A stretch of DNA of 64,000 nt from Flavobacteriales bacterium (GTDB taxonomy: Bacteria; Bacteroidota; Bacteroidia; Flavobacteriales_F; PHOS-HE28). The translations under genes and the position numbers were made by a program. Positions 11,182-22,831 of the stretch are shown one piece after another (positions within the stretch are counted from its first letter, which is position 1; every line of letters begins with the position of its first letter). The DNA lies in NCBI GenBank assembly GCA_016713865.1, contig JADJOG010000050.1, positions 1 through 64,000 of the forward strand, read 5' to 3'. The notes beneath the pieces are model-generated. The model was not told the DNA's origin. It made no database searches and worked only from the letters and a program-made list of their open reading frames with translations.

Positions 11182-12342
11182 TCAGAATCCGTTGGGGTCG
11201 CGCCGCAGCAAAAGGTCCTGCTGCGCGGCTGAGCCGAACGTGCGGCCACTGGCGATGAATCCATCGGGCAATGCAAGAATGGCTTGCAGACGGTCCTGCT
11301 GACCGAGATCCCAGGAGCGTTCCCAGATCCACGTGCCTGTAGGGCTGATGCGGCACGCGATCGCATCGCTCGACCCCTGGATCGTTGCGCGCTCACCCGC
11401 TAGGAGCAGGTCGCCGTTGGGTGCCAGATCCATGGCGAAGCATCGGCGATCGAAGAGTGTGTCGCCGATGGCTCGTGTCCACAACGAATCGCCATTGAGG
11501 TCGAAGGCCACCAGATAGATGTTGTCCTTGTGGCGCGCTTCGGTGACATCGTAGGGCACATCGCTATTGGTGGTGCCCGCGAGCACGAAAGCACCCGGCC
11601 CGATGGCTGCGACGCTGCGCCCTGTTTCGTTGCGGATGCCGCCCCATGAACTGGTCCAGATCACGTCGCCGGAGAGGTTCAAGCGCGCGATCCACGCATC
11701 GGTGCTCCCGCCGAAATTGAGTTGCCTGCCGGTGAGTATCACATCCGTTCCCTGCACCGTGATGCCATGCGCTTCAACATCGGCGAAATCGGTGATGGCC
11801 TGATGCCATTGCCAATCCGAAGGCCGAGAAGCGCGTGATCACGCATCGTGACCCTCGCCGATGGTGCGCACACCAGCAGCGATGCAGCCACCATCCGGCA
11901 GCCCGCGCACAGCGAAATACTGCTGGTCTCCATTGAGCGACGGGCGCGTGTGCCAGAGCAATCCGCCATCGCCATCGAGCTTGGCAACGAACCGATCGTG
12001 ATGGCTCTGGCCTGCGGGGAATGCGCTGCCCGCAACGAATGCCGATCCGCTGGTGCCCTCGGCCATGGCCTGCACGAAGGCACGGCCATCCGACCCCGGG
12101 AGCTGAAGCCACGAACCTTGCGCACCAGTCGAACTCAATTGAAGCATGTGCGCCTGATGCCCTGCAGCTTGGCCCATGAACCGGCGCGTAGCGACATGGA
12201 ATCCATTGCTCGACAATGCCACGCCAACGGCCTCTTCGCTCAACTGTCCACCGTAGGTGTTCACGAAGCCCTGAGCGCGCGCAGATCCCGTGGCCGAAAA
12301 AGCAGCAACACCGAGCAAGAAGATTCGCCATGCAGGAACCAT
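11182..12342 (-). CDS. Secreted beta-propeller-like repeat protein, frameshifted
   Basis: About 385 residues after joining two frames. The N-terminus is a signal peptide (MVPAWRIFLLGVAAFSATG, then ARAQ). The body repeats short units such as GFVNTYGGQLSEEAVGV, RFVAKLDGDGGLLWHTRPS, DAWIARLNLSGDVIWTSSWG and LVAFDLNGDSLWTRAIGDT, the pattern of Bacteroidota SBBP/delta-60-like propellers. It ends without an obvious T9SS tail. The break lies at 11758-11840. Probably exported; role unknown. Confidence 0.65.
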
Positions 12343-12369
12343 GACGCGAACATACCGGGATGTGGAACC

Positions 12370-12377
12370 TAGTTTCG
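12370..12377 (+). promoter_or_regulatory. Candidate -7 promoter element for the PAP2 gene
   Basis: TAGTTTCG, close to the Bacteroidota -7 consensus TAnnTTTG, ends four bases before the start codon at 12382, implying a leaderless or nearly leaderless mRNA. Confidence 0.45.
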
Positions 12378-12381
12378 CCCC

Positions 12382-13041
12382 ATGCGCAACGAGAAACGAA
12401 CGGTGCAGGTGTTCATGGTTTGCTGGCTGCTGCTGTTCCTTGTGGGCTGCTGGTTCGCGGCAACGGGCGATAAGCTCGCCTTGCATAGCGCGATGAATGG
12501 CTACCACACGTAAGCACTCGATCGCTTCTTCGCCGCATTCACGCATGTTGCCGACGGGCTGGTTCCTACAACGCTCGCCTTCATCATGCTGTTCTGGAAA
12601 GGCTGGCGCGCATTCCTGCTGGTCGGCTTGAGCGCGCTCGTAAGTGCCTTGTTCGCGCAGTTCCTGAAACATGGGCCGTACAGCCACCTGGACCGTCCCA
12701 GCATGTTCCGCGAGCAACTGGTCGGCATGCCGTGGGTCGAAGGCATCGACTTGCATGCGCACAACAGTTTCCCCAGTGGACACACGACCGCGGCATTCGC
12801 CATGTGCATGGCACTGGCGATCATTGTTGGCAAGCCACGATTCGCGATGGCCTTCGCGATCCTTGCCGGCCTGCTCGGTTATGCGCGGATCTACCTATCG
12901 CAGCACTTCTTGCAAGACACGGTGACGGGAGCTGCCTTGGGCACGCTCACCTGTTGGGCGGTTTATCACGCGCTCTATGTGAGTCGCTGGTCGCAGGCGC
13001 CTTGGCTCAATAACCGGCCTTTCGCTAAGAGCCTGAAATGA
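12382..13041 (+). CDS. PAP2-family phosphatase, interrupted by an in-frame TAA
   Basis: A membrane-bound type 2 phosphatidic acid phosphatase-like protein of about 219 residues. The three catalytic motifs are present: K-x6-RP-like in KHGPYSHLDRPS, PSGH in NSFPSGHTTAAF, and a SR-x5-H-x3-D-like block in ARIYLSQHFLQD. Hydrophobic helices flank them. Members dephosphorylate lipid phosphates such as undecaprenyl pyrophosphate. The conserved frame is continuous from ATG 12382, but codon 44 (12511-12513) is TAA where family members usually have a proline (context HT-stop-ALDRFF). The flanking frame is intact on both sides, so this is either a nonsense mutation or a basecalling error. Confidence 0.8.
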
Positions 13042-13043
13042 CA

Positions 13044-13063
13044 GAAGGCGCCGAAGCGCCTTC
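13044..13063 (+). terminator. Hairpin after the PAP2 gene
   Basis: A perfect 8-bp stem (GAAGGCGC / GCGCCTTC) with a CGAA tetraloop starts two bases after the PAP2 stop. There is no U tract, so it may be a weak terminator or an mRNA 3' stabiliser. It lies between two convergent genes. Confidence 0.55.
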
Positions 13064-13145
13064 CGGACCACGAACGGTGGACTCTCCCTTCCTCCGCCGC
13101 GTCGAGCATGGAGACGCAAGCGATGTCAATCGGTCACGAAAAAAA

Positions 13146-14266
13146 TCAACGCATCCCGGAATACGTGATGCGATAGATCATGTCTGCCCCATCGTCGCTC
13201 ACGAGCAGCGAGCCATCCGGCGCAACCAGCACATCCACCGGTCGGCCCCAAGCGCGGCTGCCCTTCAACCAGCCCTCGGCGAAGACTTCGTGGGTGGCTG
13301 TGCCATCGGGCTGCGGGAAAGCGGCCACTACGCGGTATCCGATCGGGGCGCTACGGTTCCAGCTGCCATGCTCGGCAATGAAGATGGCGTTGCGGTAGCG
13401 CTCGGGGAACATGGCGCCGGTGTAGAAACGCATGCCCAAGGGCGCCACATGCGGTCCCAGTTTCGCGGCGGGTTCAACGAAATCGGAGCAGGACCTCTGG
13501 TTGCCGAATTCGGGATCGGGCACATCGCCGGCGTGGCAGAACGGATAACCGAAGTGCTGACCGTCGCTTTGCAAACGATTCAGCTCGCAATCGGGGCTGT
13601 CATCGCCGAGCCAGTCGCGACCGTTATCGGTGAACCAGAGCTCGCCGGTGATCGGGTGCCAATCGAAGCCGACCGTGTTGCGAACGCCATGCGCGACGAC
13701 CTCGCGGTTCCGGCCATCGGCATCGATGCGGGTGATAGAGGCATACACGCTGTCTTCACTTAGGCAGATGTTGCAAGGCGCGCCAACCGGCACATAGAGC
13801 TTCCCATCAGGTCCGAACGCGATGAATTTCCAGCCGTGATGCGTGTCCTTCGGGTATGCCTGCGTAACGATTTCGTGCGCGGGCGGGTCGCTGAGGCGCT
13901 GTTCGATCCGGGCAGCTTCAGGATGCGGTCAACCGCGCTTATGTAGAGCGCACCATCGCGGAAGGCCACGCCAACGGGCATGTTCAGTCCCTTGGCCACG
14001 ATGTAGCGCTCATCGGCCTTGCCATCGCTGTTGGTATCGCGCAGCGCATGCACCAAACCAGCGCTTCGGCTCCCCACGAATAGGGTGCCTTCATCGCCCC
14101 AGCACAGGGCGCGCGCATTCTTCAGTTCATCGGCGAAAACGGTGATGCTGAAGCCCGGCGGCAATGCGATGCCTTCGACCTTCGGTGGGCCGCCGCGAAT
14201 GCTGGGCACACAAACGGAAGCGTTCAGCAAGGTGCCGAGGATGAGCAGAATTGAGACTCGTCTCAT
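13146..14266 (-). CDS. Sorbosone dehydrogenase-like PQQ propeller protein, frameshifted
   Basis: About 373 residues after joining two frames. A signal peptide (MRRVSILLILGTLLNASVC) precedes a soluble quinoprotein propeller: LPPGFSITVFADELKNAR, LNMPVGVAFRDGALYIS, VAHGVRNTVGFDWHP with TGELWFTDNGRDWLGDD, YTGAMFPERYRNAIFIAEHG and SWNRSAPIGYRV. These are hallmarks of the L-sorbosone dehydrogenase family of periplasmic sugar oxidoreductases. It is distinct from the two giant copies upstream, lacking PKD or PA14 domains. The frames break near 13900. Substrate not predictable. Confidence 0.8.
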
Positions 14267-14381
14267 GGGGTTAACTGAAGTCGTGGAGCGGCAGCCATGC
14301 AGGGATTCCTCGATAGGTGCGCCGCCGTGCAAGGTAGCGGAGTGCGGCATCCGGTTACTTTCGTCGCGCTAACAATCACCG

Positions 14382-15702
14382 ATGCGCCGGATCGCTTGCT
14401 TCATCCTCCTCGTGAATGCACTCGCAGTGCATGCGCAGGACGCTTACCTCAACACCAGCTTCGTACCGCGTTACTGGAAGGCGAATGAGCCTTGGCCGAT
14501 CAGCGCGCGCGTGCGCAACGAGATAGCACCACCCCGTTGATCGCTTTCCGCGTGGACTGGCGATTCAACAATGGCCCCATACAAGTGGGCAACACGCAGA
14601 GCACCACGGGGATCCTGCCCGGTCAGTATTGGCCTTACACCCATCCAACGCCGTTCAATGTGCCTGCGAGCGGTGGCACGCTGAAGGTCTGGGTGGTGGG
14701 CGTTGGCGATACCAACCATGCGAACGACACGCTCTTCTTCCCGGTGGATGTGCTGAACGCATGGGCCACGAAGACCGTGCTCTTGGAGCAGTACACCGGC
14801 ACATGGTGCCAATTCTGCCCCATTCCGAACGCCGTCACGAACACACTCAACGACGACCCTTTGATCATTGTGGCCAAGCACCACAACGGGGACGAACTGA
14901 GCAGTGCCAGCAGCACGGCCTACTGGCAGCAATTCGGTGCGAACTATTCGCCTTCCGGCGTGATGGAGCAGGAGGAATTCGGAACGCTTCCGGACAATGC
15001 GAACTACGACCTGTGGAGCGGCTGGGCCGATCTGCGCAAGCAAGGCGTTTCACCGGCGAGCATCGGCATCACGGCGGGCTTCAATGCGTGGCAGCGCGTG
15101 CTCACGGTCGATCTGTCCATCGGCTTCACGGCGGCGCTCTCGGGGGAGTTCGTGGTGAATGCCTACGTGGTGCAGGACAACATTCCCGGGGTGCAAGTGG
15201 CGGGCGGGAGCAACTATGTGCATCAGCAAGTGGTGCGCGAGGTGATGGGCGGAGCCAGCGGAACGGCAGGCGCGATTCCAGCCACCACTGCGGCCGGGCG
15301 CCACATACAACCACCAGTACAGCATGGTGATCCCGAGGAATGGGACGCGGGCAGCTTGCGCGTGATCGCCACGGTGACGGAGAAGCGCAATAGCACCAGT
15401 TGGACCGTGAACGTTGCCGAGGGCGAGTTCGTGCTCACCTCGGTTGAGGAGCATGTGGCCCCGTTCTTCAGGGCATGGCCCAACCCAGCGAGCGGCTCGG
15501 CATTCGTGCAATTCGAGCAACCCATGCCCGGGCGCTGATCCAGTTGCTGAGCGTGGATGGCCGCGTGGTGACGGAGCAAAGGCTAGCCTCTTCGGTTGAT
15601 CGCGCCGAGCTGCGCATCCCGCAGGAGTGCGCCAAGGGCAGCTACTTGCTCCGGGTGGCCTCAGGGGATCGCTTGGCCACGACGACGATGCAAGTGGAGT
15701 GA
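14382..15702 (+). CDS. Omp28-related secreted protein with T9SS sorting tail, frameshifted
   Basis: About 440 residues. A signal peptide (MRRIACFILLVNALAVHAQ) is followed by the Omp28 core with a thioredoxin-like motif, VLLEQYTGTWCQFCP, then an immunoglobulin-like region and a type A T9SS C-terminal domain (FRAWPNPASGSAFVQFEQP, then LLSVDGRVVTEQRL and GSYLLRVASGD). T9SS cargo of this type is exported across the outer membrane and anchored or released. Frame breaks near 14535, 15300 and 15535 are sequencing-type. A TACTTTCG element at 14356-14363 may be the -7 box. Confidence 0.78.
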
Positions 15703-15788
15703 TCGAGAATGGAATGCGCCCCGCCGCATCAGCAGCAGGGCGCATGGATGCGCGGTGAAGCAACCCCTCGCCAACCGCGCAACAGCAA

Positions 15789-17484
15789 CTACACCGGAAG
15801 GCGCAAAAGCCCCAAGAGCGACGGTAAGCGCAGCGGCAGTTGCGCGCTTGCCTCAATACCATTCGCATCCGCTTTTCCCTTCTCACCCTCCGGTTCTGCT
15901 CCTGTGGGCGCTTTGTCGGTTGGTGCGACCAGTTCGCCGGGCATGCCTTCCTGCAGGCCCTTGTGCGTCATGGTCCAAGCCTTACCGATCATGTGCTTAT
16001 CCTTTGTCCGGGTCACGTTGTCCACATCGTAGATGATGTGCTTGGCACCGGGCCGGAAGAAGACGCTGCTACCCACTGGCACGAGCAAGGTGTACTGGAT
16101 GTCCTGTCCACGGAGCTTGTCTTCGCGTGCATAGCGGACCAGCGGTGAGACCTTGAGCACATCGCCCACTTGGCGGAATTCACCTGAGATGCGCGTGGCG
16201 GTCGCGGTGGCCTGCTTGCCGCTGCGGCCGCGCGATTCGCATGATCACGAGGTGATAGAGACTGTCGGGGCTTGCTTCCACATCGAGGTCGGCGCATTCG
16301 CATGCGATGGAGTCGTTCTCGATGAGGCGCCCATCGGCATCCAGGTCGAAGTGGTTGATTGAGCCTCATGCGCCATTTGCTTTCGCCCTGCGCCGCTTGG
16401 AGAGCATCGAGGTAAGGACGTTGTCGCTCGGCGTCTCGAGTGCAACGGATTCCGTGGACTCACCATCGCGCTGGTATTCGCGCGCCAGAGCCAAACCGCC
16501 GATGATCGTGGGCACCAGCGCACAGAACCACAAGAGCGCCAAGGACCAGGATAGCCACTTGGGTGTGATCGTATCGAGCAGCAGCCTGAAACCGCCGAGC
16601 AGTATCCCAACGATCGGGATGAGCACGATGAGCAGGCATCCGAGCAGCATCCACCAAGCGTGCTCGCGGCTGGGGAAAACGAGCGCCGCCAAGTCCATAG
16701 CGCTCATTTCATCGGTGCCCCAAGTGGCTTGCCATAATCCGAAGGCACCCCCAGCTACGGAACTCACCAAGCCCAAGAGCATGCTGAAGCCCAAGAGCAC
16801 GATACCGAAACCAATCACTTTCACGAGCACATTGCTGGCCTCATTGCCGCGGCGCTTCGCTTCCTTGTTCCAACGGCGATTCATATCATTCACATCGTCG
16901 GCCACCCTCTTGCCGCCTTCCTCGAAAGCGCGCTTGGATTGTCCACGGTAACTGGCTCGCCGCCCATGCGCAGGCGGTCGGCAGCCGATTCCGCCTTGGG
17001 CACCAGGATCCAGAGCAGGATGTATAGTAGGATGGGCGTTCCGCTGCCGAGCAGGAAGACACGATCGTCGAAATACGCAGCCACAGCGGGTCCATGCCGA
17101 TGTAGGCCGCAAGACCGCCGATGACGCCGCCCACCCATTTGTCCTCTGGATGCGGAACAAACGCTTGTAGCCGCGCTGCCCGCTCGACTGGGACGAAGAA
17201 CTGCTGGCGCTGCTGCCACTGCCATCGCCGTAGTCCTCGGGGCGTCCCATGACCACGATCACCTGGTCCACGTCGGTGCTGGCCACCACTTGTCTTTTTC
17301 CGGCGAGCCGCTCGGTGATCAATTCGGCTACGCGCGATTCCACGTCGGCCATGATCTCATCGCGCCCGGCGTTGCTCTCGAGTTGGGCGCGCACGCTTGC
17401 CAAATAGGCCTGCAATTGCTCGTAGGCATCCTCTTCGAAGGTGAACACGGTGCCGCTGACGTTGGCGTTGATGGTCTTTTTCAT
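15789..17484 (-). CDS. PspC-domain membrane protein, frameshifted
   Basis: About 565 residues. The N-terminus (MKKTINANVSGTVFTFEEDA, then ELITERLAGKRQ and MGRPEDYG) is typical of the Bacteroidota PspC protein. A PspC domain with a DKWVGGVIGGLAAYIGMDPLW-like stretch follows, then several transmembrane helices (VLVKVIGFGIVLLGFSMLLG, WWMLLGCLLIVLIPIVGILL), and a C-terminal soluble domain ending around 15789 with a hydrophobic tail. PspC proteins respond to envelope stress. It lies 12 bases behind a padR gene, the usual operon in this phylum. Breaks are near 17140, 17030, 16945 and 16240. Confidence 0.8.
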
Positions 17485-17496
17485 AGCGGGGTTGGG

Positions 17497-17827
17497 CTAT
17501 CGGTTCTTGCGGGTGGTCTTCTTCACGGCTTGGGCGAGTTCGTCCCAAGTCTGATCCAGTTCGGTGAGGAATGCTTCGCCGGTGGCGGTGAGCTGGTAGT
17601 ACTTGCGCGGCGGGCCGCTGCGGCTCTCTTCCCAGCGGTAGGTGAGGAAGCCCGCGTCCTTCAGCCTGGATAGCAGAGGGTATAGGGTTCCCTCGACCAC
17701 GATCGAAACGCGCATCCTTCAGTTGCGCGATGATGTCCGAGGATAGAGCTCGCCCTGCGAGCACGCTCAGGATGCAGTACTCCAGCACGCCCCGGCGCAT
17801 CTGTGCTTTGCTGTTCTCGACTCTCAT
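17497..17827 (-). CDS. PadR-family transcriptional regulator, frameshifted
   Basis: About 110 residues: MRVENSKAQMRRGVLEYCIL, LSSDIIAQLKDA, then in the next frame VVEGTLYPLLSRLKDAGFL, RWEESRSGPPRKYYQLT and LTELDQTWDELAQAV. This is a complete PadR winged helix that normally represses its own operon. The break is near 17715. It heads the padR-pspC pair. The upstream intergenic region (17828-17972) is shared with the divergent nuclease gene and carries CATCTTTG on the minus strand, one base off the Bacteroidota -7 consensus. Confidence 0.82.
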
Positions 17828-17972
17828 GGCGTTGGGGATCTCGTCTTGCGTGGCAAAGATGCAGGTAAAACTTGGTACTATGCAAGGCAAGGTACCTGTT
17901 TATGATGAACGGCTTGTGGAAAGGTGCCAGCGGCCGGCAGAGGAAGGAGCGGGGGAGCGCGACCTTCGCGCC

Positions 17973-19927
17973 ATGCTGAGAGTGCTTGTCCTCCTGTGCG
18001 CCCAGATTGCCCTGATTGGATCTGCGCAGACGCCCATCTGTGTGATCCAAGGCAGCGGAACCAGCAGTCCAATGGTGGACCAGTCCCTATTCACGACAGG
18101 GATCGTTACAGCGATCTACAGCGGCAGCGGCACAGTGCAGGGTTTCTTCATCGAGGATCCCGGCTGCGACAGCGACCCTGCTACCAGTAATGGCCTTTTC
18201 GTTTACAACCCCAATACCTCGGGCATCTCGGTTGGGCAGCGTGTGAGCGTGAGCGGCACCGTGATCGAATTCCAGGGCCTCACCGAGCTAACCAACATCA
18301 CCAACATCGCGGTGATCGGTTCCGGTACTGTAACGCCAACCGATATCAACCTGCCAATCGCAAGCCTGGCCAACTGGGAGCGCTACGAAGGCATGTTGCT
18401 GCGCTTTCCGCAAAGCTTAGCGGTTACCGGCAACGACAGTTGGGCGCAGTACGGCGAATTGGTGCTTTCGCCGCAACGGCTCTATCAGCCCACCGATGTA
18501 CTCGACCCCAACGACAACCCATCGAGCGGCACCACGAGCACGGGCGGTGGAAACGTAGCTGCCATCACCGCGCTGGCCGAGTTGCAAGGCCGCAGCACGA
18601 TCCTGCTCGACGATGGCCGCACGAGCACCTACCCGAACCCGCCACCGCTGATCGGTCCGCAGGGCACGGTGCGCTGCGGCAGCACGGTCACAGCGCTCAC
18701 GGGAGTGCTCACCTACGCTTTCAGCAGCTTTCGCTTGCATCCGGTGGGCACGGTGCCCTTGCAGCAAGCGCAGCGGCCCGCAGTGCCGAACGTGGGCGGT
18801 CAGCTGCGCATCGCATCGCTGAATGTGCGCAACTACTTCACCACCTTTGGCGATAACGGTGCCAGCAACGCCAACGAACTGATGCGGCAGCGCACCAAGT
18901 TGGTAGCTGCGCTGCAGGGCTTGAATGCCGATGCGCTGGTGCTGTGCGAATTGGAGAACAACGACCCGGCATCGGCCGATCTGCTCGCGGGCCTCAATGC
19001 CGCCGTGGGTGGCGGCTATGCGCAGATCGACCACGACGCGCCCGGTTCCTTCACCCGCTCGGTGATCTTCTTTCGTGTGCAATCGCTTACGCCGGTAACG
19101 CTGACCTGGGCGCACAACACCAGCACTTTCGAGCGGGCGCAGATCACGCAGGGCTTCCAGGCGAACGCATCGGGCAAGCGCTTCCTGCTGAGCATGGTGC
19201 ATCTGCGCAGTAAACTATGCAACAACGCGAGCGGCACCAACCTCGACCAAGGCGATGGACAGGGCTGCTACAATGCTCGCCGACGCCTTCAAGCGGCCGA
19301 GTTGCTTACCCATTGGGCCGGCATCCGCAGCAGCACTTGGATCCCGGGCCAACTGATCATGGGCGACTTCAACGCCCGCGACCAAGAGGACCCGATCGAC
19401 CGCCTGCGCGCTGGGGGCCTCATCGACTTGATATCAGGGTGCCGCAGCCCCACACCTACATCTATGAGAATGGATCAGGTTCAATCGATCGTGCCCTTGC
19501 CACGGAGGCCATGGCCGATGCGGTGACCGGGGCCGCCGTTTGGAACATCAACAGCGACGAGCCACCGAACCTCGACTACCGGGACAACAACTTCAGCTTC
19601 TATCAGCCCAATGCCTTCCGCTGCAGCGACCATGACCCTATTGTCGTAGGCATCGATGTGAATGCAATCCCTGTCGGTTTGGAAGAACTGAGCATGTCAT
19701 CGAGCATCCGTTTCAACTACGATCAGGGCGTCGTTCTGCCATTTGGCAGGGGGAACTGCCGATGCGAGTCGAGTTGCTCGATGCCCTCGGTCGTGTCGTT
19801 GGCAGGACTGGATACGCCGCGCGTCAGGGAAGTCAATCTTTCCGACCTGCCTGATGGCACATACCTCTGGCGCGCATGGCCGAAAGGGGAGGAGGCGCCA
19901 GTGGTTGGTCGCTTCGTGGCGTGGTGA
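17973..19927 (+). CDS. ExeM/NucH-like extracellular endonuclease with T9SS tail, frameshifted
   Basis: About 650 residues. A signal peptide (MLRVLVLLCAQIALIGSAQ) is followed by an OB-like NucH domain (GIVTAIYSGSGTVQGFFIED) and an endonuclease/exonuclease/phosphatase domain with LRIASLNVRNYFTTFGD, LCELENND, PGQLIMGDFNARDQEDP and, after a frame break near 19437, CSDHDPIVVGID. The catalytic Asn, Glu, GDFN and SDHDP residues of the DNase I fold are therefore present. The end looks like a degraded T9SS sorting domain (LLDALGRVV in a second frame, then LSDLPDGTYLWRAWP). Likely a secreted DNase used for nutrient scavenging or matrix turnover. Confidence 0.82.
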
Positions 19928-19932
19928 TGCAC

Positions 19933-20498
19933 TCACCCAGCGCCTCGGCCCTTGATCTCCCTGGTCGAGGATCTCTTCCATCACCTTCAGCTCCTGCTCG
20001 CTCACCTTACGCTCGGCGCGGGCCTTCTGCTTCATGTAGCGCAGCATGGCGGCCTTGCGGATCTCGTAGGCCACATACACTGTGTATTCCTTGGTCTCCT
20101 CCTTGAAGTAGGTCTCTTCTCCGATCTTCCGGAGGTCGGCTAGTTCGGTGTTCATCACCTCGCGGATCAGGCTCTGGAACTTATCGGCCCACGTCGGCGG
20201 CATTGGCGTTCTCAGTCTGCCCCAGGTATTGGTCGGTTACCGCGCGGATGTTGGTGCCCACCTGGCTGGCCACTTGATTCTTGGCCTCGATATCAGCCTT
20301 GCCCTTGGCGATGTTCTGCGTCACGCTAACTCCTTGTCCCGTGCTGCGGAACAAGGTGTCGTTGCTCTCATACTTATTACCGCTGAAGGGCTGCTTCACC
20401 TTGGTGCCTTGTGGACTTGTGCCACCGCCTTTGCAGCCAGCAAGGGTGCTCAGGGCGATGGAAGCGACAACGGTTGCGGTCTTCAACAGTGTGTTCAT
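19933..20498 (-). CDS. LPP20-like lipoprotein, frameshifted
   Basis: About 188 residues. The signal peptide ends in a lipobox (STLAGC, cysteine at residue 22). The body has KADIEAKNQVASQVGTNIRA and DKFQSLIREVMNTELADLRK, then EETKEYTVYVAYEIRKAAML, a pattern of LPP20-type lipoproteins. A break near 20195 joins the halves. A second in a GGG run near 19953 would let the protein end at the TGA at 19933-19935 rather than running into the neighbouring gene. Surface or periplasmic; function unknown. Confidence 0.68.
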
Positions 20499-20603
20499 CT
20501 CAGGGTGCGTGATGGATGGTTCGGCCAAGGTGGGAAAAATCCGTGCCGGGCCTTGGTTCTCACGATTCGGGTGGCATCTTTCTTTGGATCCAAACACCAA
20601 ACC

Positions 20604-21617
20604 ATGAAAGCTCTGAAGATCATCCTCATTCGTCCTAGGCATTGGCGCCATGCTGGCTGCGCTCGGCTTCTTGGGCGACGACACCTATCGCATTGAGCGT
20701 TCGGTGAGCATTGCTGCTCCTGTTGACGATGTATGGCCCTCGGTTTCGACACTGGGCGCCATGGACAAATGGAGCCCGTGGAATGAACTGGACCCGGACA
20801 TGAAGAAGAGCATTGAGGGCACCGACGGACAGCTCGGAGCTATTGCTCGCTGGGAAGGCAACAAGGACGTAGGCAAGGGCGAGCAGCGCATCGACTCCGT
20901 TTCGCGCAATTCACTAGTGCGCACGCGATTGAAGTTCATGGAGCCGATGGAGAGTGAGAGTGACGTGTTCCTGACCCTAAACCCGGATGGCGATGGCACC
21001 AAGGTCACCTGGGCCATGGTGGGCGAGCACAACTTCATGAGTCGGCTTTGGGGCCGCTTCATGGATATGGATGCCATGCTGGGCAAGGATTTCGACAAGG
21101 GCTTGGGCATGCTGAAGCAGCAGGTCGAAGAGGCCGTAGCGGCGAAGCCCAGCTATACCATCAATGCCATCGAACGGTAAGCAACGCTCTTCGTTGGCAA
21201 GCGCGAATTGGTGTCTTGGGCCGATATGAAGACCGCGTTCGAGAATGGCTTCGGTTCAGGCATGGCGGCCGCTGGAAAGGCCAAAGTGGAGCCATCGGGC
21301 CCGCCGAGCGGCGTGTATTTCGAGTGGAACGAGGCAAACCAGACCGCCGACATGATCGCGGCCATTCCCGTGCCCATGGCGGCCAAGTCCAAGCTGAAGG
21401 GCGTTGAGCTATACGAATCGCCTGCGAGCAAGGCCCTCGTGATCGACTACTACGGCGGCTACGGTGGCATGATGGCGCCGCACATGGCCCTGGATGAGCA
21501 CATCAAGGCCCAAGGACTCACGCATCACACCAATGCGACGAAGAGTACATCACCGACCCCATGGCCGAACCGGACAGCAGCAAGTGGCTCACCCGGATCA
21601 TCTACTTGGTGAAATAG
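20604..21617 (+). CDS. SRPBCC (START-like) plus GyrI-like ligand-binding protein, frameshifted with in-frame TAA
   Basis: About 335 residues joined. An N-terminal hydrophobic segment precedes a START-like domain (TYRIERSVSIAAPVDDVWPS, WSPWNELDP, then a TWAMVGEHNFMSRLWGRFMD block). A GyrI-like domain follows (VSWADMKTAFENGFG, GVYFEWNEANQTADMIAAIP, DYYGGYGGMMAPHMALDEH) and ends ITDPMAEPDSSKWLTRIIYL. Both are small-molecule-binding folds; the fusion is familiar in Bacteroidota, with unknown ligand. The frame is shifted near 20630 and 21537. The two domains are separated only by an in-frame TAA at 21178-21180, where relatives read straight through, so I annotate one gene. Confidence 0.72.
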
Positions 21618-21634
21618 GAGCCGTTTCCGCATCG

Positions 21635-21670
21635 AGAAGCCCGGACCTTCGCGTTCGGGCTTCTTTCTTT
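21635..21670 (+). terminator. Rho-independent terminator
   Basis: An 11-bp stem (AGAAGCCCGGA with TTCGGGCTTCT, one G-U pair) and an 8-base loop, followed by TTCTTT. It lies 18 bases after the SRPBCC-GyrI stop and before the epimerase start. Confidence 0.85.
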
Positions 21671-21676
21671 GAGGGC

Positions 21677-22714
21677 ATGGCGCTTCGCATCAAGGTTTGT
21701 CCTTATCGCCTGCTGTTCAAGCATCCGTTCGGCACAGCGCATGGCTTGCGCGATGGCACCGATGCGCTTTTCGTGCAGGTGGAAGAGGATGGGATCACGG
21801 GGCATGGTGAAATCACTCTGCCGCCTTATGTGCGAGAGACGGTGAGCGGAGCACGGCAACGGCTTCGGAGCATCGCCAACGCACGGTCCTGGACCCTTGA
21901 AGAGCTGCTGCAAGGCCTGGATATGCTCGCAGACCTGAAAGACTCGCCAGCCACAAGGGCGGGACTTCACAGCGCGCTGTCGATGCGTTGGCTCGAAAGA
22001 ACGGGCAGGCGTAGCTGAGCAGCTCGGTATTGCAGGTCACCAAAACGCCGCAACGGTGATGACCATCGGCATTTGCACACCAGACGAAGCAATTGAACGG
22101 CTGCATGAATTTCCACCCGGAATTTCGCTGAAACTGAAAGCTGGTGACCAACTGTCAATCAGTCGAATAAGCGCGGTTATCGAAAGCGCGGATGCAAGGA
22201 TTCTGATCGATGGGAATCAAGGACTGAAGAGCGTGTCTGAGGCTGCGCGAATCCTTGATGCGGTGCCGAGTGACAGGCTCATTGGAATCGAGCAACCGTT
22301 CGGAACCGAGCACGACGAATGGAACCGGGACCTCAGCAAAGACACTGGGGCGCTGGTGATCGCCGACGAATCGCTTCAGGGAATCCAGGACCTGAGCGCG
22401 TGGCTGAGTTCTTTGACGGTGTGAACATCAAGCCCATGAAATGCGGAGGGCTGGACCGGGCCGCCGAACTGGCCGTGCGCGCCGATGCCTTGGATCTGCG
22501 CGTGATGCTGGGCTGCATGAGTGAGAGTTCGTTGGGTTGCGGAACCATGGCACAACTCGCCAGCGAAGCCCAGATCCTGGATCTCGACGGGCCTTGGCTG
22601 CTGAAGAACGACCCGTGGGAAGGACTACGGGTTGAACACGGTGGCTTAGTGCTGGAGCATGGCTGCGGGGTCGGCATCGAACCCCGTTCGAGATTACCCT
22701 ATTCTGACGCATAA
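21677..22714 (+). CDS. Dipeptide epimerase (enolase superfamily), frameshifted
   Basis: About 345 residues, resembling L-Ala-D/L-Glu epimerases used in murein peptide recycling. The capping domain (PYRLLFKHPFGTAHGLRDGT) is followed by the barrel with the K-x-K acid/base motif (SLKLKAG), metal ligands in ILIDGNQG, GIEQPFG and VIADESL, and the second lysine in NIKPMKCGGL. These are all the expected catalytic residues. Breaks lie near 22010 and 22397. It is separated from the upstream gene by a terminator, so it is probably a single transcription unit. Exact dipeptide specificity cannot be read from sequence. Confidence 0.82.
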
Positions 22715-22831
22715 TTTATATTATGTTAACTTTCAATATCCTGAATATCAAACCAATCCACTCCCTTTCCCGACCACTATGAATGGTCCATGTTGAATCG
22801 CTCCCCTAGCAATCACTCGGCGCCCCGCATC

